From Clostridia bacterium (GTDB lineage: Bacteria; Bacillota; Clostridia; Peptostreptococcales; Anaerovoracaceae): a DNA stretch of 64,000 bases. Made by a program: the position numbers and the translations under genes. The stretch is taken from NCBI GenBank assembly GCA_900766045.1, contig CAAFTW010000076.1, forward strand, positions 1-64,000, given 5' to 3'. The notes under the pieces were generated by a model. That model was given only the letters and a program-made list of their open reading frames with translations. It did no database searches and was not told the origin of the DNA. Shown here one piece after another: positions 26,873 to 35,541 of the stretch (positions are counted from its first letter, which is position 1; the number at the start of each line of letters is the position of its first letter).

Positions 26873-28897
26873 ATGATTGTTTTGTCTGCAACAGACATCA
26901 CAAGAGCATATGGTACGGATGTGATCCTGGATCACATCTCTTTTCATGTCAATGAGGGAGACCGAGTCGGTATCGTCGGCGCAAACGGCGCCGGAAAATC
27001 CACACTTCTGGACATCCTGGGAGGCGTCAGCGAGCCGGACGAAGGCCAGTTTTTCCTTTCCTCAGACGTTACTGTAGGCTATCTGCATCAGAACGATACC
27101 TTTGAGGACGACTGTACACTGCGTGAAGAAGTGCATAAGATATACGAGCGCTTTGAGAAGGCAGAGAAAGAGATAAACAGACTGACCCAGGATATCGCTC
27201 AGATGGCAGCCGACGGAAAGACGGAGACCGATGAATATAAACGCATCATGCAGCGCTATGGAAATCTGCAGGATCAGTTTGAACGGGACGGAGGATTCAG
27301 CTATAAAAGCGAGATGCGCGGCATCCTGAACAGCATGGCATTTGGCGAAGAATACTATGACAAGCCGATTTCTTCGCTGTCCGGAGGCGAGCGCACCCGT
27401 CTGGCTCTGGCCTGTCTTCTGATGAGGAAACCAGATGTGCTGATGCTGGACGAGCCGACCAACCATCTGGATATCGGCATGCTGAACTGGCTGGAACAGT
27501 TCCTGAGAAACTATAAGGGGACGGTTATCATGGTATCCCATGACCGTTACTTCCTGGATCAGCTCTGCACCAGAATTTTTGAAGTTGCTCATCACCATCT
27601 GACCTGCTATGACGGTAATTACACCGAATATGCACAGAAAAAGAAGCAGCAGAGAGAGTCGGACATGCGCGCCTATAAAAAGCAGCAGGAAGAAATCCGC
27701 CGGCAGGAGGACATCATCCGTAAGTTCAAGGAACGCGGAACGGAACATCTGGCCAAACGTGCGGCGTCCAGAGAAAAGAAACTGGCGCATATGGAGGTGC
27801 TGGAACGTCCGGAGTCGGACGGCGCATCGCTGAATGTGCATTTCCGTCAGGATTATGAAACCGGAAACGATGTACTCCTGGGAGAAGATGTCGGAGAAGC
27901 CTTCCGGACTGAGGACGGCGTGCGGCGGCTCTTTCAGCATGCGGATTTTGACATTAAGAAAGGTGAGCGGATCTGCATCGTAGGGCCGAACGGCATCGGA
28001 AAGACAACGCTTCTGCGCCTGATGATCGGGGAAATCCGTCCGACGGAAGGAAAAATCAGGATCGGAAGAAATGTGAAGTTCGGCTATTATGATCAGCGTC
28101 AGGAACAGCTCCACGGCGATAAGACAGTTCTGGATGAGGTCCATGATTCCTACCGCCTGTATAAAGAAAGTGAGATCCGCAATTTTCTCGGACGCTTTCT
28201 GTTCAGAGGCGACCAGGTATTCACGAAGGTCGGGTCGCTGTCCGGAGGAGAGAAGGCCCGCCTTGCTCTTCTGAAACTGATGATGAGCGGTTCCAATGTG
28301 CTGATGCTGGATGAGCCGACCAACCATCTGGATATCGAGTCAAAAGAAATTTTTGAGGAAGCGCTGCGGGAGTTCCCGGGAACAATCGTTGCGGTTTCTC
28401 ATGACCGTTACTTCCTGAACCAGATCGCGACCAAAATCTATGAACTGGGCCCTTCCGGAATCACGAAATACGAGGGCGGATACGACTATTATGAGGAAAA
28501 GAAGGAAGAAACGTCCTCTGGAAAACAGTATCTGAACCAGATGAGAGACCTGGTCGGCGAGGCAGAAACGGAGCGGCGGCAGGTGTTTGGAGAGCAGAAT
28601 GGTGAGGATGGTCAGGACGCGGATGACTCCTTGCCGGATCCGCCTTTGTCCTCTGAAGAGGAGCGTGTGCTGAAGAAGAAACGGCAGGCCGAGGAACGCA
28701 GAAAACAGAGAAAAATCGAGCAGCTTGAATCCAGAATCGCTGAGCTCGAAGATGAAATCGAGGAAATCCAGCAGAAAATGTGTGACCCGAAAATTCTGTC
28801 GAACTCTAAGAAACTGACGGAATTGGACAATAAGCAGAAGGATGCGCAGACTGAGCTGGATCAGGCTTATGAAGAGTGGGGACAGTTAGAAGAATAG
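26873..28897 (+). CDS. ABC-F family ATPase
   Basis: A 674-residue soluble protein with two ABC domains and no membrane segment, the ABC-F architecture of ribosome-bound translation factors (YdiF/YfmR/Uup type). Domain 1: GANGAGKSTLLDIL, LSGGERTRLALACLL, LMLDEPTNHLDI. Domain 2: GPNGIGKTTLLRLM, LSGGEKARLALLKLM, LMLDEPTNHLDI. The two are joined by a charged linker (around KKQQRESDMRAYKKQQEEIRRQ), and the last ~110 residues are a Glu/Lys-rich coiled coil. Such proteins relieve stalled ribosomes; some give antibiotic resistance, but nothing here points to that. The start ATG 26873 follows AAAGGAG; the open frame reaching back into tsaD is not coding. Confidence 0.9.
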   Translation: MIVLSATDITRAYGTDVILDHISFHVNEGDRVGIVGANGAGKSTLLDILGGVSEPDEGQFFLSSDVTVGYLHQNDTFEDDCTLREEVHKIYERFEKAEKEINRLTQDIAQMAADGKTETDEYKRIMQRYGNLQDQFERDGGFSYKSEMRGILNSMAFGEEYYDKPISSLSGGERTRLALACLLMRKPDVLMLDEPTNHLDIGMLNWLEQFLRNYKGTVIMVSHDRYFLDQLCTRIFEVAHHHLTCYDGNYTEYAQKKKQQRESDMRAYKKQQEEIRRQEDIIRKFKERGTEHLAKRAASREKKLAHMEVLERPESDGASLNVHFRQDYETGNDVLLGEDVGEAFRTEDGVRRLFQHADFDIKKGERICIVGPNGIGKTTLLRLMIGEIRPTEGKIRIGRNVKFGYYDQRQEQLHGDKTVLDEVHDSYRLYKESEIRNFLGRFLFRGDQVFTKVGSLSGGEKARLALLKLMMSGSNVLMLDEPTNHLDIESKEIFEEALREFPGTIVAVSHDRYFLNQIATKIYELGPSGITKYEGGYDYYEEKKEETSSGKQYLNQMRDLVGEAETERRQVFGEQNGEDGQDADDSLPDPPLSSEEERVLKKKRQAEERRKQRKIEQLESRIAELEDEIEEIQQKMCDPKILSNSKKLTELDNKQKDAQTELDQAYEEWGQLEE

Positions 28898-28939
28898 TCT
28901 GACAACAGATTTTCGGCCATATTGTTTTTATTGCTATGG

Positions 28940-28968
28940 TTGATTCTGAAATAAAGATAATGTATAAT
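28940..28968 (+). promoter_or_regulatory. acpP promoter
   Basis: TTGATT (28940-28945), 17 bases, TATAAT (28963-28968), with AT-rich DNA upstream. Confidence 0.75.
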
Positions 28969-29006
28969 GTTTTAAGTATTGGAAGATACTAGAGGAGGAC
29001 GAGACT

Positions 29007-29240
29007 ATGGTTTTTGAGAAGATCAGAGACATAATCGTAGATCAGCTCAGCGTTGATAAGTCTGTCGTAACAATGGATACGAACATGACGAAGGATCTGG
29101 AGGCAGATTCCCTGGACGCTGTTGAAATCATCATGGCAATTGAGGAAGAATTTGACATCGAAATTCCAGATGAAGAGGCTGAAAAATTCCAGGTTGTAGG
29201 CGACTTAGTGAAATACGTAGAAGCTCATACTGCGGAATAA
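29007..29240 (+). CDS. acpP: Acyl carrier protein
   Basis: A 77-residue acidic four-helix carrier for fatty-acid synthesis. The phosphopantetheine attachment Ser lies in EADSLDAVEIIMAIEEEFDIEIPDEEAE, the invariant ACP motif. The gene has its own consensus promoter and terminator, with GAGGAGGA as ribosome site, and stands apart from fab genes; it may be either the housekeeping ACP or a second copy. Confidence 0.95.
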   Translation: MVFEKIRDIIVDQLSVDKSVVTMDTNMTKDLEADSLDAVEIIMAIEEEFDIEIPDEEAEKFQVVGDLVKYVEAHTAE

Positions 29241-29248
29241 GCGATTGA

Positions 29249-29274
29249 CCGCCTCTTAAGAAGGCGGCTTTTTT
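29249..29274 (+). terminator. Terminator of acpP
   Basis: CCGCCT-cttaaga-AGGCGG, then C and six T. Confidence 0.9.
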
Positions 29275-29284
29275 ATCCAAGGAT

Positions 29285-29312
29285 TTGTTAAAGTTTTGTT
29301 GTTTTTTATTCT
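29285..29312 (+). promoter_or_regulatory. Possible rex promoter with Rex half-site
   Basis: TTGTTA (29285-29290), 16 bases, TATTCT (29307-29312). TTGTTAA is also one half of the Rex consensus, but the matching half in inverted order is missing, so autoregulation is only suggested. Confidence 0.35.
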
Positions 29313-29412
29313 ATGAATGAAATAACAAAAAATAATAATAATTCAGGCAGATTGAAGAACAGCCGGGTCCGGAAATGAATTCAGGCTTCTCCGCTGCCAG
29401 AGGGAGGGTAAT

Positions 29413-30087
29413 GTGAGACGAAAGAATTCGAAAATCTCCAACGCCGTAATCAGAAGGCTTCCCCGCTACCGGCGTTATCTGATTGAACTGAAGAAAAAGG
29501 GAGTGGAGAAAATCTCTTCCAAAGACTTCAGTGCGATGATCGGATACACGGCATCTCAGATCCGTCAGGACCTGAATAATTTCGGTGACTTCGGTCAGCA
29601 GGGATATGGATACAGTGTTGCTGAACTGTATAAGGAAATCAGCAAGATTCTCGGCCTGGACAGAGATTACACAATGGTTCTGGTCGGAGCAGGAAATCTG
29701 GGACAGGCCATTTCCAAGTACGCAGTCAGCCTGATTGAAGAAGGATTCAAGCTCAGCGCTGCGTTTGAAATTGACCCGAACCTGATCGGCAAAACGGTAG
29801 AGGGAATTCCGATTTATGATTATGAAGATATCGAAGACTATGTAGAGAAGAATCACATCGACATCGGTATCATCTGTGTAAACAGAGGAAACGCGCAGGA
29901 AGTTGCGGACCGTCTGTCTGCTGCCGGCGCCAAGGGCATCTGGAATTTTGCGCTGGTTGATCTGGAGGTTCCGGACACCGTTGCACTTGAGTCCGTGCAC
30001 CTTTCCGACACACTGCATTCGCTGGCCTATCACATGAACGATATTCGTCAGACAGGAGTGAAGGGTGTCAGTCTGGACGAAGACTAA
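29413..30087 (+). CDS. rex: Redox-sensing transcriptional repressor Rex
   Basis: A 224-residue repressor that senses the NADH/NAD+ ratio and controls fermentation genes. The N-terminal winged helix (ISNAVIRRLPRYRRYLIELKKKGVEKISSKDFSAMIG, then ASQIRQDLNNFGDFGQQGYGY) binds DNA, and the Rossmann domain carries VLVGAGNLGQAIS for NADH. WNFALVDLEVP and SLAYHMN lie in the C-terminal swapped-helix region. The length is normal. The start is GTG 29413 after AGGGAGGG; the ATG two bases earlier runs into TGA. It is transcribed alone and followed by a hairpin terminator. Confidence 0.95.
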   Translation: MRRKNSKISNAVIRRLPRYRRYLIELKKKGVEKISSKDFSAMIGYTASQIRQDLNNFGDFGQQGYGYSVAELYKEISKILGLDRDYTMVLVGAGNLGQAISKYAVSLIEEGFKLSAAFEIDPNLIGKTVEGIPIYDYEDIEDYVEKNHIDIGIICVNRGNAQEVADRLSAAGAKGIWNFALVDLEVPDTVALESVHLSDTLHSLAYHMNDIRQTGVKGVSLDED

Positions 30088-30248
30088 TTTACTGACGAAG
30101 AATATCAGATACATGAAATGGGGAGCACAGTCGGAAAACGATTGGAATATGAAGAATTCGAGGGATCAGTCTCATCTCTTCCGTTTCTGATGGCAGATAT
30201 CGGAAATGGAAAACAATCTCGTGATTAAAATCGAATACAGGCACATAG

Positions 30249-30274
30249 GGACTGCGGAGACGCGGTCCTTTTTC
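30249..30274 (+). terminator. Probable rex terminator
   Basis: GGACTGCG-gaga-CGCGGTCC (one mismatch), followed by a T-run, 160 bases after rex. Confidence 0.6.
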
Positions 30275-30390
30275 TTTGCAGTTCCGGCAGGCAGCATAAC
30301 TGCCGGATGACGGAAAATCGCCGGGGCCTGCCGGAAGTATCCGTATCCGGAAACAGCGGATGTGCGCGGAGTTAACCGTGCTGCATTGAA

Positions 30391-30433
30391 ATATAAAAAC
30401 AGCCCGCTGCTCCAAATGAAACAGCGGGCTGTT
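30391..30433 (-). terminator. Ferredoxin terminator
   Basis: A 12-bp perfect stem, AACAGCCCGCTG (30398-30409) with CAGCGGGCTGTT (30422-30433). On the minus strand a T-run follows, so it ends the ferredoxin transcript. The rest of 30088-30462 holds only this hairpin and the rex terminator. Confidence 0.8.
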
Positions 30434-30462
30434 CATCGTCTCTTTTAAATGACCGGGGTCAA

Positions 30463-30636
30463 TTAAGCCTCAGCCGGAGCGCCTACAGGACATACGCCAG
30501 CGCAGGAACCGCAGCTGATGCACTTATCCTCGTCGATTACGTATGCAGCATCTCCCTGGGAAATAGCCTCTACAGGGCACTCAGCCTCACAAGCTCCGCA
30601 GCTGATGCAAACTCCGTCATTAATCTTATAAGCCAT
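30463..30636 (-). CDS. 2[4Fe-4S] ferredoxin
   Basis: A 57-residue clostridial-type ferredoxin. Two cluster motifs are clear: CISCGACEAECP near residues 10-21 and CISCGSCAGVCP near 39-50, each CxxCxxCxxxCP. It carries low-potential electrons, for example for pyruvate:ferredoxin oxidoreductase and hydrogenase. The start codon at 30636 follows AAGGAGGTAATACC. It is divergent from the P-loop gene and has its own promoter and terminator. Alanine-rich C-terminus (VGAPAEA). Confidence 0.95.
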   Translation of the reverse strand: MAYKINDGVCISCGACEAECPVEAISQGDAAYVIDEDKCISCGSCAGVCPVGAPAEA

Positions 30637-30681
30637 TGGTATTACCTCCTTGTAAAAACCTGTTATCTGTGTATACTATGG

Positions 30682-30710
30682 ATTATAGCAGAAAGGACCG
30701 GATTAGTAAA
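30682..30710 (-). promoter_or_regulatory. Ferredoxin promoter
   Basis: On the minus strand, TTTACT, 17 bases, TATAAT, about 46 bases before the start codon. It overlaps the region just before the divergent P-loop gene. Confidence 0.6.
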
Positions 30711-31535
30711 GTGAAAGTATATTCTTTAACAGGCCGCAGCGGAACAGGAAAAAGTTATCAGGCAATTAGTATTTGCAAGGCTTTGCGGATTGATGCCATT
30801 ATTGATGATGGACTGTTCATCTATAAAAACAGAGTTGAGGCAGGGCACTCCGCCAAACGCGAAAAGACAAAAGTCGGCGCGATCAAGGCGGCGGTTTTTG
30901 TGCGCCCGGAACACCGGAAAGAGGTCAGAGACCGCATCCGTGAAATCAATCCGAAGAGTATTCTGATCCTTGGTACTTCTGATGAGATGGCGGACAAGAT
31001 CTGTGAAATGCTGGAGCTGCCTGAAATTTCCCGCAGAATCCACATTGAGGATATCACAACGGAAGAGGAGCGGGAGACCGCGAGAAAGCAGCGGGATATC
31101 CAGGGAAAGCATGTTATTCCGGCGGCAGCGCCGCAGCTGAAGCGTGATTTTGCCGGTTACTTCTTCAATCCGATGAAAATCCTGAAAGAATCAAGATTTT
31201 TCACGGGGAGCAGAAACACCTCTGAAAAGACTGTTGTCCGCCCGACCTTCAGCTATCTCGGTGAATTCTTTATCTCCGATAATGTCATTACAGATATTGC
31301 GTCTTGTGTGGCAGAAGAGTGCGCGTGTATTGCAAAGATCCGGAAAGTCTATGAAAATGCGGCAGCAGATGCGCTCTGTATTTCGGTCAGTATCGATTAC
31401 CGGGCTGGCGGCAATATACTGAAGCAGACCGCGGAATTTCAGAAAAAACTCGCCGAAGCCGTTGAAGAAATGACCGCATTTATCGTCGAGAAAGTTGATA
31501 TTGAAATCCTTTCTGTCCGGGAGAAAAACGCATGA
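30711..31535 (+). CDS. P-loop NTPase fused to an Asp23/Gls24-like domain
   Basis: A 274-residue protein with a Walker A GRSGTGKSYQAI at residues 8-19 and, after a middle section rich in charged residues, a C-terminal ~95-residue segment that reads like the Asp23/Gls24 (alkaline shock) family: GEFFISDNVITDIASCVAEE, then VSIDYRAGGNILKQTAEFQKKLAEAVEEMTAFIVEKVDIEILSV. Segments such as DAIIDDGLFIYKN and ILILGTSDEMADKICEML suggest a nucleotide-binding fold. The start GTG 30711 is favoured by the position of the P-loop; ATG 30678 is an alternative without a ribosome site. The stop overlaps the DNA glycosylase start (ATGA), so the two are co-translated. I know of no assigned function. Confidence 0.65.
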   Translation: MKVYSLTGRSGTGKSYQAISICKALRIDAIIDDGLFIYKNRVEAGHSAKREKTKVGAIKAAVFVRPEHRKEVRDRIREINPKSILILGTSDEMADKICEMLELPEISRRIHIEDITTEEERETARKQRDIQGKHVIPAAAPQLKRDFAGYFFNPMKILKESRFFTGSRNTSEKTVVRPTFSYLGEFFISDNVITDIASCVAEECACIAKIRKVYENAAADALCISVSIDYRAGGNILKQTAEFQKKLAEAVEEMTAFIVEKVDIEILSVREKNA

Positions 31536-32389
31536 TCATAAATTGGAATGAAAACAGGCAGTCCGTCGAGCTGAAGCAGGCGGACTGTTTTCAGCTGGAA
31601 GATATTCTGACCTGCGGCCAGTGTTTCCGCTGGCTGCATAATGAAAACGGAAGCTGGGACATTGCCGCGTCCTCGCATCTGATCCGTGTCGAACAGACAG
31701 AACGGGCCGTTCGCTTTCAGGGCTGCACCATGCAGGAATTCAGGGACTTCTGGGCTGTGTATTTTGACCTTGACCGGGATTACCGGGCCCTTCAGAAGCG
31801 ATTGACCAGAAATGATCCCGTGATGAAGAAGGCGGTTTCTTTTGGCGGCGGAATTCGGATTCTTCAGCAGGACCTGTGGGAAAGCATGGTGGAATTTATC
31901 CTTTCACAGAACAATAACATTCCCAGAATCCAGGGCTGCATCGAACGGCTCTGCCAGCTGTGCGGGAAACCTCTTGCGCATAACTTTTTGTCCGGCGGAG
32001 GCCTGAAAAATCAGATTCCGGGGCCTGAAACACTGGCGGAGATGACGGTGGATGATCTGGCGCCGGTTCGTCTGGGCTACCGCGCGAAGTATCTGATTCA
32101 GTCAGCGGCGCGGGCTGTGGAATACGGGCTGCCGGAATCATACGATGAACTCCTGAAATTCAGCGGCATCGGGCCCAAGGTGGCGAGCTGCATCCAGCTG
32201 TTCGGCCTGCACGATTTCTCCGCATTCCCGATCGACGTCTGGGTGATGCGGCTCATGCACGAGCTTTACGGCCTTGATCCGGAGGACAAAAAAGAAATGG
32301 CAAGATATGCAGACGGGCATTTTCATGACCTGGCAGGGCTTGCGCAGCAGTATCTGTTCTATTATATGAGGAGCGGCCTTGGGCGGTAA
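31532..32389 (+). CDS. ogg: 8-oxoguanine DNA glycosylase-type (HhH-GPD) protein
   Basis: A 285-residue base-excision repair glycosylase of the OGG1/AlkA superfamily, which removes oxidised guanine and may cut the strand. Its N-terminal domain starts WNENRQSVELKQADCFQLEDILTCGQCFRW, as in OGG1-type enzymes. The helix-hairpin-helix LLKFSGIGPKVASCIQLFGL provides the Lys in the usual catalytic position and AFPIDVWVMRLM the catalytic Asp. DLWESMVEFILSQNNNIPRI is the OGG signature. It overlaps the upstream P-loop/Asp23 gene by four bases; a repair gene co-translated with an envelope-stress-type domain is unusual. The groES promoter follows. Confidence 0.88.
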   Translation: MIINWNENRQSVELKQADCFQLEDILTCGQCFRWLHNENGSWDIAASSHLIRVEQTERAVRFQGCTMQEFRDFWAVYFDLDRDYRALQKRLTRNDPVMKKAVSFGGGIRILQQDLWESMVEFILSQNNNIPRIQGCIERLCQLCGKPLAHNFLSGGGLKNQIPGPETLAEMTVDDLAPVRLGYRAKYLIQSAARAVEYGLPESYDELLKFSGIGPKVASCIQLFGLHDFSAFPIDVWVMRLMHELYGLDPEDKKEMARYADGHFHDLAGLAQQYLFYYMRSGLGR

Positions 32390-32417
32390 TTTTTTGTCGA
32401 TGAAAATGAAATAAAGG

Positions 32418-32446
32418 TTGACAAAAAAAGGGCAGGGCTCTACAAT
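32418..32446 (+). promoter_or_regulatory. groESL promoter
   Basis: Consensus TTGACA (32418-32423), 17 bases, TACAAT (32441-32446). Confidence 0.85.
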
Positions 32447-32457
32447 AGAGACAGTGA

Positions 32458-32483
32458 TTAGCACTCAGATAAATGAGTGCTAA
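32458..32483. promoter_or_regulatory. CIRCE operator (HrcA site)
   Basis: TTAGCACTC at 32458-32466 and GAGTGCTAA at 32475-32483, both arms perfect. The spacer is 8 bases (AGATAAAT), one less than the consensus 9. It lies at the transcription start, where HrcA represses groESL. Confidence 0.9.
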
Positions 32484-32557
32484 CAATCCGGAAGGGAAAC
32501 ATAAATCCGGATATCCTTGCGAAAGCAAATTATCATATAGATCAGGAGGTAAGGAAG

Positions 32558-32839
32558 ATGAGTTTTGGCATCAAACCATTGGGAAACAGAGTAGTCATCA
32601 AGAAGGCAGAAGCAGAGGAAAAGTCAGAGGGTGGAATTATCCTGACAAGTTCTGCACAGGAGAAGCCGCAGTATGCTGAGGTCGTTGCGGTAGGTCCTGG
32701 AACTAAGGATGAGCCGATGGAAGTCAAAGTAGGCGATACAGTAGTATTCTCCAAGTATGCAGGAACAGACATCAAGTTCGAGGGAGAAGAGTATTCGATC
32801 ATGAAGCAGTCTGACTGCCTCGCAGTAATTGAGAAATAA
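32558..32839 (+). CDS. groES: Co-chaperonin GroES
   Basis: The 93-residue lid of the GroEL folding chamber. IKPLGNRVVIKKAEAEEKSEGGIILTSSAQEKPQYAEVVAVG holds the mobile loop (residues about 16-30), and KVGDTVVFSKYAGTDIKFEGEEYSIMKQSDCLAVIE is the family C-terminus. The start ATG 32558 follows AGGAGGTAAGGAAG. First gene of the CIRCE/HrcA-regulated operon; groEL starts 67 bases later. Confidence 0.97.
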   Translation: MSFGIKPLGNRVVIKKAEAEEKSEGGIILTSSAQEKPQYAEVVAVGPGTKDEPMEVKVGDTVVFSKYAGTDIKFEGEEYSIMKQSDCLAVIEK

Positions 32840-32906
32840 GACAGACCCGAAACTGGGATTACAATAGATCCGGCAATACAGAAGCCGGTAACAGGAGGTA
32901 AGAACA

Positions 32907-34544
32907 ATGGCTAAGGATTTAGTATACGGTGAAGACGCAAGAAGAAAACTGCAGGCCGGTGTTGATAAGCTGGCAGACACAGTAAAGATCACACTTGGAC
33001 CTAAGGGAAGAAACGTACTGATTAATAAGAGCTACGGCGCTCCGCTGATTACCAATGATGGTGTTACAATCGCAAAGGAAATCGAGCTGGAAGACGGCGT
33101 TGAGAACATGGGCGCAAAGCTGGTTGAGGAAGTTGCAACCAAGACCAACGATGTAGCCGGAGATGGTACAACAACCGCTACACTGCTGGCACAGTCCATC
33201 ATCAGAGAAGGATTCAAGAACGTTGCAGCAGGCGCTAACCCGATGGTCATCAAGAAGGGAATTCAGGGAGCTGTAGATAAGGCTGTCAGCGAGATCAAGA
33301 GAATTTCCCACAAGGTAGAAGGAAAGGAAAACATCGCACAGGTTGCTTCCATTTCTGCCGCTGACGAGGAAATCGGAAAGCTGATTGCAGACGCTATGGA
33401 GAAGGTCGGAAACGACGGCGTTATCACTGTTGAAGATTCCAAGACAATGGGTACAACACTCGAGGTTGTAGAAGGAATGCAGTTCGACAGAGGATACCTG
33501 TCCCCATACATGGCAAATGATACAGACAAGATGGAAGCCAACATGGAAGATCCGTTCATCCTGCTGACGGATAAGAAGATCTCCAACATTCAGGAAATCC
33601 TGCCGCTGCTGGAGCAGATCGCAAAGTCCGGAAGCAAGCTGCTGATCATCGCAGACGATGTTGAGGGCGAAGCACTGGCTACACTGGTTGTCAATAAACT
33701 GAGAGGAACACTGGACGTTGTTGCCGTAAAGGCACCGGGATATGGCGACAGAAGAAAGGCCATGATGGAAGATATCGCAATCCTGACAGGCGGACAGGTT
33801 GTCAGCAGCGAACTCGGCATGGAGCTGAAGGACGCTACAATTGACATGTGCGGTAGAGCCGGCAGCGTCAAGGTTACAAAGGACAACACCACAATCGTCA
33901 ACGGAAAAGGCGACAAGGCAGCCATCGCTTCCAGAGTTGAGGCCATCAAGAAGCAGGAGTCCGAGACAGATTCCGATTACGATAAGGAAAAGCTGCAGGA
34001 GAGACTGGCCAAGCTGGCAGGCGGCGTAGCCGTTATCAGAGTTGGAGCTGCTACAGAGACAGAGCTGAAAGAGAGAAAGCTCAGAATCGAAGATGCCCTG
34101 AACGCAACCAAGGCAGCAGTAGAAGAAGGAATCGTTGCAGGCGGCGGCACAGCACTGTGCTCCACAATCCCTGCAGTTAAAGAATACGCAGACAGCCTGG
34201 AAGGCGACGAGAAGACAGGCGCTCAGATCATCGTCAGAGCACTGGAAGAGCCAGTCCGCCAGATCGCAGAGAACGCAGGCTATGAAGGCAGCGTAGTCGT
34301 TGCAAAAGTTAAGGATGCAGACGAAGGCATCGGCTTCAACGCAGCAACAGACGAATACGTCGACATGATTGCAAACGGAATCGTAGACCCAGCAAAGGTT
34401 ACAAGATCCGCACTGCAGAACGCAGCATCCGCATCCGCAATGCTCCTGACCACAGAAGCAGGCATCACCGACATCAAAGAAGACACACCTGTAATGCCAG
34501 CAGGCGGCGCCGGAATGGGCGGCGGAATGAACGGGATGATGTAA
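32907..34544 (+). CDS. groEL: Chaperonin GroEL
   Basis: The 545-residue subunit of the 14-mer folding chamber. KDLVYGEDARRKLQAGVDKLADTVKITLGPKGRNVLI, the ATP-loop DGTTTATLLAQ near residue 87, VAVKAPGYGDRRKAMMEDIAILTGG in the apical domain, and the Gly/Met-rich tail GGMNGMM are characteristic. Length and order with groES are standard. Controlled by HrcA through the CIRCE site. Two terminator-like hairpins follow (34602 and 34703). Confidence 0.98.
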   Translation: MAKDLVYGEDARRKLQAGVDKLADTVKITLGPKGRNVLINKSYGAPLITNDGVTIAKEIELEDGVENMGAKLVEEVATKTNDVAGDGTTTATLLAQSIIREGFKNVAAGANPMVIKKGIQGAVDKAVSEIKRISHKVEGKENIAQVASISAADEEIGKLIADAMEKVGNDGVITVEDSKTMGTTLEVVEGMQFDRGYLSPYMANDTDKMEANMEDPFILLTDKKISNIQEILPLLEQIAKSGSKLLIIADDVEGEALATLVVNKLRGTLDVVAVKAPGYGDRRKAMMEDIAILTGGQVVSSELGMELKDATIDMCGRAGSVKVTKDNTTIVNGKGDKAAIASRVEAIKKQESETDSDYDKEKLQERLAKLAGGVAVIRVGAATETELKERKLRIEDALNATKAAVEEGIVAGGGTALCSTIPAVKEYADSLEGDEKTGAQIIVRALEEPVRQIAENAGYEGSVVVAKVKDADEGIGFNAATDEYVDMIANGIVDPAKVTRSALQNAASASAMLLTTEAGITDIKEDTPVMPAGGAGMGGGMNGMM

Positions 34545-34601
34545 TGGCGCTTGCTCTCATGAGCGGGAGCGCAAGCGGAACGTCGTATATATCGAATACT
34601 G

Positions 34602-34635
34602 AAGAAGCGGGTACAGAAGTGCCTGCTTCTTTTTT
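34602..34635 (+). terminator. groEL terminator 1
   Basis: AAGAAGCGGG-tacagaagt-GCCTGCTTCTT, followed by a T-run. Confidence 0.7.
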
Positions 34636-34702
34636 CTGCCCGCAGAGCGCAAGCGCAGCGTAGCGCGATTGGCTAGCGACGCGTCGTATTACGGATATCC
34701 GA

Positions 34703-34733
34703 AGAGATGAGTGCGAGAGTGCTCATCTCTTTT
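34703..34733 (+). terminator. groEL terminator 2
   Basis: AGAGATGAG (34703-34711) pairs with CTCATCTCT (34722-34730), followed by TTT. Confidence 0.65.
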
Positions 34734-35438
34734 GGTATATTGCAGGCCGGCAGGGCGCCGGGTGCTGACAGAGCGGTAGTGTGTGCATAGATATGTGTGT
34801 ATGTGTATGTACTTTGTATTCATTTGAGTTTGTATTTTTCTGGTTTGTTTAAATCGCGATTATAATATTTTTTGCAGACCCATGGTTTCTGGTGAATCAA
34901 GTATTCTGAAAACGCATGCCGTGTATGATGACATGCTGGCCCGGATTCTGTGTTTTTGTCAGATCTTTTTCGACGAAGAATCCTTTCGCCTTCCTGTTTA
35001 GATTGTTCTTGTACTCTGGATGCTTATTTTTTTGGTTATTTGGCAGTTCGCTCGCAAGGACTCCAGTTTTTCCACGAATTTATATATATACAGTTCTGCG
35101 CTTCCTCCTGAAATTTGAAAAAACGAACCGCGAAAACTTCCTTCACATTAACTGTACACACGCATGTCCCGCACGCACTATCGTTTACATGTATAAGCCC
35201 CTGCGTTTATCGTATGTTGTGGCCACCAGCTGCTATTGATCACCGCCTTTGATAACATTATGAATACCGGAAAGAAATGCATCGTTTCGTCTTAAATTCC
35301 GTGCGTGTGTTTTTCTTGCTTTATCCCTTGAAATGGTATAAAATACTTCTAATCTGAATCCCGGATGCAGACCGCATTCCGGCGCTTATGCGTACAATTT
35401 CACCAGGAAAAGGTATGGGCGGACGGACAGTCCGCAGA

Positions 35439-35462
35439 TTTGATATATAAAGGTATATCAAA
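35439..35462. promoter_or_regulatory. Inverted repeat before guaB
   Basis: TTTGATATA-taaagg-TATATCAAA, a perfect 9-bp inverted repeat about 80 bases before the guaB start. It may be an operator or a small RNA hairpin. Confidence 0.45.
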
Positions 35463-35541
35463 GTGAAAAAGGCGGAATTGGGCGCTTCAGAATTGAGAGA
35501 ACATTGTGTTGCATTTTGATTGGAAGGCAGGAGGAGAGCAT

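Larger units (their letters stand above)
34545..35541. other. Gene-free, AT-rich gap between groEL and guaB
   Basis: About 1 kb without a convincing gene. It opens with repeated CGCAAGCG-type motifs (around 34564-34592 and 34643-34690) and two terminator hairpins. AT-rich DNA follows with one unconvincing open frame (34916-35239, low complexity, no ribosome site). Near the right end are an extended -10 (TGGTATAAA, about 35334-35342), probably the guaB promoter, and the inverted repeat at 35439-35462. I did not find a purine-riboswitch core. Confidence 0.6.

Noticed and set aside
29285..29340. Full Rex operator upstream of rex
   Set aside because: Only one TTGTTAA half is present; a second half in inverted order at the right spacing is missing.
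34916..35239. 107-codon open frame between groEL and guaB
   Set aside because: Odd composition, no ribosome site, no family likeness; probably chance.
34735..35541. Purine or other riboswitch before guaB
   Set aside because: I looked for the conserved purine-aptamer core and found none.
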